Shown here one piece after another: positions 53,851 through 64,000 of a stretch of 64,000 nucleotides of DNA. The stretch is from JANQRZ01 sp965214485. GTDB taxonomy: Bacteria; Bacteroidota; Rhodothermia; Rhodothermales; JANQRZ01. Where the stretch lies: positions 620,001-684,000 of the forward strand of contig CBDCBW010000009.1 in assembly GCA_965214485.1 (NCBI GenBank). Direction: 5' to 3'. Each line of letters opens with the position of its first letter. The first letter of the stretch is position 1. The position numbers and the translations under genes were made by a program. The notes under the pieces are model-generated. The model did no database searches. It saw only the letters and a program-made list of their open reading frames with translations, and was not told where the DNA came from.

Positions 53851-56532
53851 CTAGCGGACGACGGCGAAGCGGCCCGAGCCCGTGTGCACGCGCTCGGCCG
53901 TCGTGGCCGTCACGCGGTAGACGTAGACCCCGGACGGGAGCGTCCGTGCGTCGAGAGTCAGGGTATAGTCGAACCCGGCGAAGGCCGCCTGAACCGGCAC
54001 CTGAAGCACCTCGCGGCCGAGGAGGTCATAGACCGTCACCGCGAGCTGCGCCGCCTCGGGCATGTCGAACCGGAGCTGCGTCGTCCCGGTGAACGGGTTC
54101 GGGTAGTTCCCGTGGACGGCGAAGGCCGCCGGCACCGCGCTCCCATCCTCAGTCCCGACGAACATCCCGACGTTGATGTAGACCTCCGCCTCCGAGACGG
54201 CACCGAACTCGTCGGCGAGGAAGTAGGTGAAGGTCTCGATCCCTCGGAAGTCAGGAGGCGGGATGTAGTCGACGTTCTGGTTCTCGAGTAGGGTGGCGAC
54301 GCCGTTGATCTCTCCAGCGAGCCCGACCACGGCAAGCTCGTCCCCCTCGGGATCGCTGTCGTTGAGGAGCACGTCGATCTCGATGCCCGCGCCCTCGGCC
54401 GTAGCGACGGAGTCAGGGTTTGCCACAGGCGGAGCGTTGTCCTTCGGGGTGTAGAACACCGTCCAGAGAGAAGGATCGCCCAGCGAGAAGGTCACCCGCT
54501 GGTCCGTGATGATTTGCCCATTGGCGGACCAGTAAGAAAAGACGTGGTCGCCGGGGGAGGGATCGGGTCTCACGGTCACCGCCGTCCCGCGCGGAAAAAT
54601 GCGCTGGAACGGCGTCATCCCGTCGCCATTCTCGTTGAGGTCGTCGGGCTGTACGATGACGAGTACATCGCCGTCGGGGTTGCGAGATTCTATCTGGAGG
54701 TCGATCGCCGCTGGCGGCGTTACGGTGAGGCCCACCGGCACCGTCAGCATTTGCTGGTCCGGATCATTCGAGGACAGCGTGACCGTACCGGTGTAATCCC
54801 CACTGTTCAGCGGCAGGGCGTTGATGAAGATGGGTACCGCGACGGTCTCGCCCGCCGCGACTTCGACCTCCTCGGTGGGAGAGCCGAGCCACTCGAGCGC
54901 CAAGAGGGCATAGTCGATTTGGATGCGAGGGATCGTCACGCCGGGAAGGCGGCTCGTGGTGATGGGAATACCACCCACCTTGAGCGCGCCAAGGGCCCGC
55001 TCGACGCTGACCTCGGCATCGAACTGCTTGAGAATAGCGAAGGCACCAGCCACGTGCGGCGAAGCCATCGAGGTACCCAGGAAGTTGGCGTACTGATCTC
55101 CCGGCACGGACGAGCGAATCCGGTCGCCCGGTGCATAGAGGTCCATAAAGCTGGCGATGTCCGAGAACCCCGAGACGCCGTCAATGGCGGTGCCGAACGA
55201 GCCGTCGCCCGTAGAGCCGACGCTGATGATGCTGGGCGCACAAGCCGGCGCGCCGATTACGCCGTTACGCCCCCCGTTCCCAGATGACGAGACCACGGCA
55301 ACGCCGATGGAAGTGAGCTGCGCCGAGATCAACTCCCTGGGGTCGCCCGGGCACGCGGCTGAAGAGCCGCCGCCGCCGAGACTCATGTTGGCCGAGGCAA
55401 CGTCCATCCCGTTGTTCGCAAGGTCGAAGACCTGCGAGAGCGCGGCGATGATGTCGGACTGAAAGGCGCGTAGGCAGGGTGCCTGGCTGTTGCCACACTG
55501 GCTCTGTAAGTCCTGCCGGCTAAAGACCTGCAGCGCAATCAAATCGGCTCCAGGTGCGACGCCGTAGAAGCCTTCGGTATCGCCCACAGCGATGCCCGCG
55601 ACGTGCGTTCCGTGATCGCAGCCTGAAATGTTGGCCCCTTGCTCACAAGCGTCGTCCCCGGAACCAGGACCGGTCTGCACGGCCATTCCGTTGGGGCAAA
55701 CCGAACTGGTGCCATTCGTACTTCCACTCGAGTAGCATCCTTCTGCTACGACTTTACCGGCGAGAAACGGGTGGTGTATGTCGGAGCCCGTGTCGAGGAT
55801 GGCCACCGCTTGGCCTTCGCCCCTCAAGCCCAAGTCCCATACCACGGGAGCGCCCACGATGACGGTGCTCTCCTCCAGATGCGGTGCCTCCATCTTGTCC
55901 TCCAAAATGCGGATCACGTCCACGTGTCCAGTGAGTTGGCGGAGCCCCTCCGCATCGGCACGGAGCGCGAGGTAGGGGACATACTGGTACTGGTGCACCG
56001 TCTCGGTCTGCGTCCCGGCAAGGCTAGCAAGCACGGTGTTCTGCCGCCGCTGAATCTCAGCGCGTTGCGCAGCTATGTCCCCACTACGGAGATACCCTTC
56101 AGGCGCAAAAGGCACAGCAAGCTCAACCAGAAGGCGGACGGGCTCCCCCTCGGTTGCCCGCTCAAAGAGCTGCTGAAGCTCTGAACCGTAGGAACCGCTG
56201 AGACGTAAGTCTCGCTCGAAGAAATCTGGGGCACGCCGAGTCTCATACTGGGGGGCAGCACTCGGGAAATCATCGATCTCCGTCGTCACATCGACAAGCA
56301 ACGGGGCGTCGCCGCTATTAGTCACGAACAGGGTGTCCGTCAGGAAAAAGCGCGTCTCCACCTCGAACTCGAAGTTGTCTGGCGTCACGCTGATCTCAGG
56401 TTGGGCAAGAGCAGCCGAGCCAACCCAAGGGAGGAGGCATAGTAGAGTGAGGAGCCGCAGTGCGGTGCTCACACCTGGCGGAGAGCTGAGAGAAGCGGTC
56501 TCGGCCTTGGCAACGAGAGGGAGCGAAAACAT
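53851..56532 (-). CDS. Secreted subtilisin-like serine protease (S8) with T9SS domain
   Basis: An 893-residue exported protease. The triad is Asp247 (VAILDTGSDIHHPF), His307 (GCDHGTHVAG) and Ser488 (FLGTSMASPHVAG), with Asn419 in the oxyanion hole (SSSGNGG). Residues 130-215 resemble an I9-like propeptide region. After the catalytic domain come an Ig-like strand region with paired YTGTVTLSSNDPDQQ segments, a cadherin-like domain (PPVANPDSVATAEGAG, FTYFLADEFGAVSE) and the sorting domain (NYPNPFTGTTQLRFD, VTVYDLLGREVLQVPV). The predicted signal peptide begins about residue 21, so a GTG at 56472 may be the true start in place of the ATG at 56532. Confidence 0.9.
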   Translation of the reverse strand: MFSLPLVAKAETASLSSPPGVSTALRLLTLLCLLPWVGSAALAQPEISVTPDNFEFEVETRFFLTDTLFVTNSGDAPLLVDVTTEIDDFPSAAPQYETRRAPDFFERDLRLSGSYGSELQQLFERATEGEPVRLLVELAVPFAPEGYLRSGDIAAQRAEIQRRQNTVLASLAGTQTETVHQYQYVPYLALRADAEGLRQLTGHVDVIRILEDKMEAPHLEESTVIVGAPVVWDLGLRGEGQAVAILDTGSDIHHPFLAGKVVAEGCYSSGSTNGTSSVCPNGMAVQTGPGSGDDACEQGANISGCDHGTHVAGIAVGDTEGFYGVAPGADLIALQVFSRQDLQSQCGNSQAPCLRAFQSDIIAALSQVFDLANNGMDVASANMSLGGGGSSAACPGDPRELISAQLTSIGVAVVSSSGNGGRNGVIGAPACAPSIISVGSTGDGSFGTAIDGVSGFSDIASFMDLYAPGDRIRSSVPGDQYANFLGTSMASPHVAGAFAILKQFDAEVSVERALGALKVGGIPITTSRLPGVTIPRIQIDYALLALEWLGSPTEEVEVAAGETVAVPIFINALPLNSGDYTGTVTLSSNDPDQQMLTVPVGLTVTPPAAIDLQIESRNPDGDVLVIVQPDDLNENGDGMTPFQRIFPRGTAVTVRPDPSPGDHVFSYWSANGQIITDQRVTFSLGDPSLWTVFYTPKDNAPPVANPDSVATAEGAGIEIDVLLNDSDPEGDELAVVGLAGEINGVATLLENQNVDYIPPPDFRGIETFTYFLADEFGAVSEAEVYINVGMFVGTEDGSAVPAAFAVHGNYPNPFTGTTQLRFDMPEAAQLAVTVYDLLGREVLQVPVQAAFAGFDYTLTLDARTLPSGVYVYRVTATTAERVHTGSGRFAVVR

Positions 56533-56669
56533 AATAGGGGAGGTTGAGAAGGAAGGGGCTCGGGCGTAGGACCAATATACACGTTAAGGGCTCTGAACAC
56601 ACACGTCCGCCGGACAACGTTAGAGCGGTGTTAGAGGGGTAGGAGGTGGGATGGCACACATACCAAAAA

Positions 56670-56697
56670 AGCCCCGCTGCCAATCGGCAGCGGGGCT
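56670..56697 (-). terminator. rRNA operon terminator
   Basis: AGCCCCGCTGCC pairs with GGCAGCGGGGCT (12 bp, 4-base loop), followed on the minus strand by TTTTTT (AAAAAA at 56665-56670). It lies about 24 bp after the 5S gene. Confidence 0.9.
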
Positions 56698-56720
56698 TCT
56701 GAAGGCGAACCCTCATAGGG

Positions 56721-56833
56721 ACTTGGCGGCGACCTACTCTCCCACGTTCTCACGCAGTACCATCGGCGCTGCAGGGCTTAACTACTCTGTTCGGTATGGG
56801 AAGAGGTGTTTCCCCTGCGCCATAGCCACCAAG
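56721..56833 (-). rRNA. rrf: 5S ribosomal RNA
   Basis: The reverse complement gives the 5S layout, with the 5' arm GGTGGCTATGGCGCAGGGGAAACACC and the conserved loop region GAGAACGTGGGAGAGTAGG near the 3' end. Both ends pair. Boundaries are within a few bases. It is last in the operon, after a spacer of about 180 bp. Confidence 0.93.
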
Positions 56834-57014
56834 AACTCGGTGAGCTACAGCCGGTGGGGGAGAGCCCCCAACCGGGACGTGCTCAAAAAATTTGACATGA
56901 TGAAGTAGCCGAGGCAAAGGGTGTAACGGGTCACCAAGCGCCTGAGCGCTGTGGTTACTTGAGGACTTATCAACGATTGCTCGTCTTCGGTCCTCTCCAC
57001 GTGCGGAAGCGCAC

Positions 57015-59955
<2,941 letters not shown>

Positions 59956-60237
59956 ATAACGTGCTTCCGCACGAGACCATGTTAAGGGGGCGAACCCTCC
60001 TACTACGGTCGCGCACTGATGCACGCGGATTGAACCTTGCAACCGCGCCAGGGCCTAAGACCTGGTGGTTGCGCGCTCGACGTCTCGGTGACCAATCCGC
60101 TACCTCAGCAAAGCTGGTGCAGCAGACGGATCGTTAAGACTCTTTTTAACCTTCGGCTACTTTCATCATGTCAAAGAACGATCTCGCTGTTACTTCCGGC
60201 GAGTCGGGTGGGAAAGCTCTCGCTTGCCAACCCTGTG

Positions 60238-60310
60238 TGGAGCCAGAGGGATTCGAACCCCCGACATCCTGCTTGCAAAGCAGGCGCTCTACCAACTGAG
60301 CTATGGCCCC
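60238..60310 (-). tRNA. tRNA-Ala (anticodon TGC)
   Basis: Read on the minus strand it begins GGGGCCATAGCTCAGTTGG, has the anticodon loop CTTTGCAAG with TGC, a T-loop GGTTCGAATCC, and closes with TGGCTCC plus discriminator A. The 3' CCA is not encoded. It lies in the 16S-23S spacer between tRNA-Ile and 23S. Confidence 0.97.
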
Positions 60311-60375
60311 GATAAGCGTACCCGGAGGGAGACCCTCATCGGGAGGTCCATCGGCGGATATCCGCTACGGACCGG

Positions 60376-60449
<74 letters not shown>

Positions 60450-60571
60450 AGGAGAAAAAAGACCGAAGCCTCTTTGCTTGTGGCGGTGCTCCGGTGGGGA
60501 GCAGACCGTTCAGTGTTGAGAGGGAAGCATAGCGAGCCGCCGTTGGCAGAGAACAAGAGTAGAGCTCTCTG

Positions 60572-62105
<1,534 letters not shown>

Positions 62106-62108
62106 AGA

Positions 62109-62764
62109 ATTTGCGACCCCCAAGGGAAGGGGGTCAGTGACCATCCAAACGGCGGACCGCTTGGTGGTCGATTAGGTTGAGCTCAGAACCGCGACTCCGA
62201 GGAGTGGACTCCGAAGAGCCGCGAAACTGACTATTGCTACTCTCGTTCAACCGGCGCATCCGCCGCCCCGAGGGGTGCGCGAGTGCGCGGGCCAACGAGG
62301 GCTCGCTATGCTTCCAATCTCATCAAAGAACAGGGGTAAAAAATCGCGCCGGGCGGTAACCCGAGCGCGGCCTGTCAATCTACGAAACCATAGACCCGGT
62401 GTCAAGTGCTTCACCATCTCTTCGCCAGAAAACTGACTCCTCAACTGAGGCGATGGTGCTGCGCCCTCCACCGTCGGGCAGGGCAACAATGATACGAAAT
62501 CAGAGAGGGGCAGTCAAGCCTCCCACTCACATTCGAGACGCCTTCACAGACAGTCCGAACTTCGCACCAAGAAAGAACAACCGCCGCTAACAGAACTGAG
62601 GAGAACCGTTGGGGCGGCGGTCTCCAACCAGGTCCCTGGAAGCCAGTTCCGGCCGGTTGTGTGAAGGATCGGTGGGATGTGTCGGTGACACTGCCTGCTA
62701 AGTCAACAGGGTATATTCTGCCGGCTCCGGTTTATCTACTCTCGCGCTCCGACACCTCTTATAT
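62109..62764. other. rRNA operon leader and divergent promoter region
   Basis: About 650 bp between 16S and the PASTA gene with no supported gene. It holds the rRNA promoter (see 62377-62405), the leader to 16S, and, on the plus strand, a TATATT hexamer near 62712 that may be the -10 of the PASTA gene. Composition is less GC-rich than coding DNA here. Confidence 0.55.
62377..62405 (-). promoter_or_regulatory. Probable rRNA operon promoter
   Basis: On the minus strand TTGACA (62400-62405) and TAGATT (62377-62382) are separated by exactly 17 bp, close to the sigma-70 consensus. It would start transcription about 270 bp ahead of the 16S gene. A second TTGACA occurs overlapping the -10 region, without a good -10 partner. 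Confidence 0.6.
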
Positions 62765-63676
62765 ATGGCTTCGCAAACCGACTCGCTCTGGCCTCGCATT
62801 CGATTCCGCGCTGTGGGGGCGTGGCGTTGGCTTAAGCCGGTCGCCACCAGCCGCTATCTCTGGCTTGGGCTGCTTGCACTTGGGGGGGGGCTCGTCGGGA
62901 TTTTCTTGCTGATGAACTACGTGGTGATGCCGATCTATACGCGGCAGGGGACGGCGGTGACGGTGCCGGAGGTCCGGCAGCTTTCGTTCGAGCAGGCTCA
63001 CAACATCGTCGAGGACCGGGACCTGAGGCCGGAGCGGCGGGAGCAGCCGTTCAACCCGAGCTTGCCGCGCGACGTAGTGATCGACCAGAACCCGCCGCCG
63101 AATGCCTCGGTGAAGCCGGGGCGGCGCGTCTACCTCTACGTCAACAGTACGGAGCAACGCGCCGTGACGGTGCCGGACGTGCTGACGCTTTCGCAAAACC
63201 TCGCTCGCTCTCAAATGGCTGAGGCCGGGCTGACGAACGTCCAGGTACAGGAGGATGAGACGAACTCGCCCTACGAGGGGACGGTCACACGGCAGGACCC
63301 GGAGCCGGGCGAGACCGCGAAGACCGAGGCGGCTGTCACGCTCTGGGTGAGCCCCGGCTTGGGCGAGACCGAGGTGACCGTGCCTGATGTGCGCGGCCTC
63401 GCACCGGTCGACGCGCGGCGCGAGCTGACCGAGGCCGGGGCGTGGGTGGACCCGACGCGCTCGGTCGGGGGAACGGTCACGCGGCAGGAGCCAGAGTCGG
63501 GCGAAACGGTGCGGCGCGGTACCGAGGTGCGCATTTATTCGGATCCAATCGAGGAGATCGCACCGGAGCCGTTTGGCGAAACCGGGGAGGAGGTGGAGGG
63601 CCGAGAGCCAGATGGCCGAGAGGAGGAGCGTCGGCGCTTCAAAGAAGAGATGGGAGAAACCGGCGAGGAGGGATAG
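62765..63676 (+). CDS. Membrane-anchored PASTA-domain protein
   Basis: A 303-residue protein with one membrane helix near residues 31-55 (LWLGLLALGGGLVGIFLLMNY) and three PASTA domains outside: about 62-130 (VTVPEVRQLSFEQAHNIVED), 135-200 (VTVPDVLTLSQNLARSQMAEAGL) and 205-268 (VTVPDVRGLAPVDARRELTEAG). PASTA repeats bind peptidoglycan stem peptides or muropeptides, and here no kinase or penicillin-binding domain is fused. The C-terminal 35 residues are very rich in Glu and Arg. It is divergent from the rRNA operon and convergent with pyrR. Confidence 0.88.
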   Translation: MASQTDSLWPRIRFRAVGAWRWLKPVATSRYLWLGLLALGGGLVGIFLLMNYVVMPIYTRQGTAVTVPEVRQLSFEQAHNIVEDRDLRPERREQPFNPSLPRDVVIDQNPPPNASVKPGRRVYLYVNSTEQRAVTVPDVLTLSQNLARSQMAEAGLTNVQVQEDETNSPYEGTVTRQDPEPGETAKTEAAVTLWVSPGLGETEVTVPDVRGLAPVDARRELTEAGAWVDPTRSVGGTVTRQEPESGETVRRGTEVRIYSDPIEEIAPEPFGETGEEVEGREPDGREEERRRFKEEMGETGEEG

Positions 63677-63724
63677 CTCGTAGAGCGTGGGAGAGTGGAG
63701 AGGAAAGTTCTCTCCCGCCAGGCC

Positions 63725-64000
63725 CTACTCCTCCAGAAAGACGGCGACCTCGCCGTTGACCTCGACCGTGACGCGCTCGCGGTGCTTGGTCGGGATCACG
63801 CGACCGACGAAGTCCGGCTGGATCGGATACTCGCGGTGGCCCCGGTCGATGAGCACGGCAAGCTGGATGGAGGTGGGGCGGCCGTAGAAGAGAATCGCGT
63901 CGATGGCGGCGCGTGCCGTGCGGCCGGTAAAGAGCACGTCGTCCACGAGCACCATGTCGCGGCCCTCGACGTTCGGGCGCGGGTCGAGGGGCTCGGGCGT
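63725..64000 (-). CDS. pyrR: Bifunctional pyrimidine regulatory protein/uracil phosphoribosyltransferase PyrR (partial)
   Basis: The window ends inside this gene; only the C-terminal 91 residues are seen. VLVDDVLFTGRTARAAIDAI is the PRPP-binding loop of type I phosphoribosyltransferases in the PyrR form, followed by IQLAVLIDRGHREYPIQPDFVG and VGRVIPTKHRERVTVEV, as in the PyrR family. PyrR binds the leader of pyr mRNAs in many bacteria and also has uracil phosphoribosyltransferase activity. The start lies beyond base 64000, and no upstream pyr gene is visible. Confidence 0.93.
   Translation of the reverse strand, partial: TPEPLDPRPNVEGRDMVLVDDVLFTGRTARAAIDAILFYGRPTSIQLAVLIDRGHREYPIQPDFVGRVIPTKHRERVTVEVNGEVAVFLEE

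Noticed and set aside
60000..60130. A tRNA-like stretch in the spacer between 23S and tRNA-Ala on the minus strand (CCAGG/CCTGG arm and a GGTTCAATCC segment)
   Set aside because: The arms do not form a complete cloverleaf: the T-stem has only two pairs, the putative anticodon loop is 8 bases, and no acceptor stem closes.

Overview
The window is about 70% GC and looks like a chromosome segment of an aerobic, Gram-negative member of the Rhodothermota (the class Rhodothermia side of the old Bacteroidetes). The evidence is the set of large secreted proteins that end in the same type IX secretion sorting domain (a YPNPF-type motif, then a VYDVLGREV-type motif and a closing strand), TonB-type nutrient uptake, alternative GTG starts, and an rRNA operon of the 16S-Ile-Ala-23S-5S type. 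I cannot name the genus from sequence alone.

Layout. 1-5.2 kb: end of a flavodoxin/quinone reductase, plsY, a secreted LVIVD-repeat protein, an alpha/beta hydrolase and a flavodoxin-family gene. 5.2-8.5 kb: an accessory island. It holds a truncated MmeI-type restriction-modification gene, a second and truncated copy of the flavodoxin 5' end, and a visibly lower-GC operon of tcmP, a DUF5131 three-Cys protein and a small ORF. 8.6-17.9 kb: housekeeping genes (glpD, a FAD oxidoreductase, a TIGR01777 epimerase-like protein, photolyase, SDR, fasciclin lipoprotein, SNase nuclease). 18-24 kb: a frameshifted secreted repeat protein, an ArsA-like ATPase, and a secreted M12-type metalloprotease bracketed by an inverted repeat. 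24.3-25.7 kb: two small gene pairs (nucleotidyltransferase pair and a RelE/antitoxin pair) wedged against gcvP beside a second copy of the gcvP 3' end. 25.8-33.8 kb: gcvP, rnc, an aldehyde dehydrogenase, a beta-CASP MBL hydrolase and an MntA/HepT pair.

34-37.6 kb is an outer-membrane beta-barrel, imelysin and di-heme oxidoreductase operon with a palindromic operator, probably for iron. 37.7-42.5 kb holds two secreted phosphatases (PhoX-like and 5'-nucleotidase), each preceded by four Pho-box-like half sites at an exact 11-bp period. 42.6-46.3 kb is a cobalamin riboswitch followed by a BtuB-like receptor, a beta-propeller lipoprotein that may be a BtuG counterpart, and a [2Fe-2S] protein. 46.4-56.5 kb holds a secreted hydrolase, typA, a TerB/PH-like protein, a biotin carboxylase, a radical SAM/SPASM protein and a secreted subtilase. 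56.7-62.1 kb is the rRNA operon on the minus strand, then a PASTA protein and the end of pyrR.

Three short terminal-inverted-repeat elements of one family (about 150-170 bp) sit between genes. The most promising regions for new biology are the tcmP/DUF5131 island, the paired partial-gene duplications that mark island edges, and the regulatory sites of the phosphate, iron and cobalamin loci.
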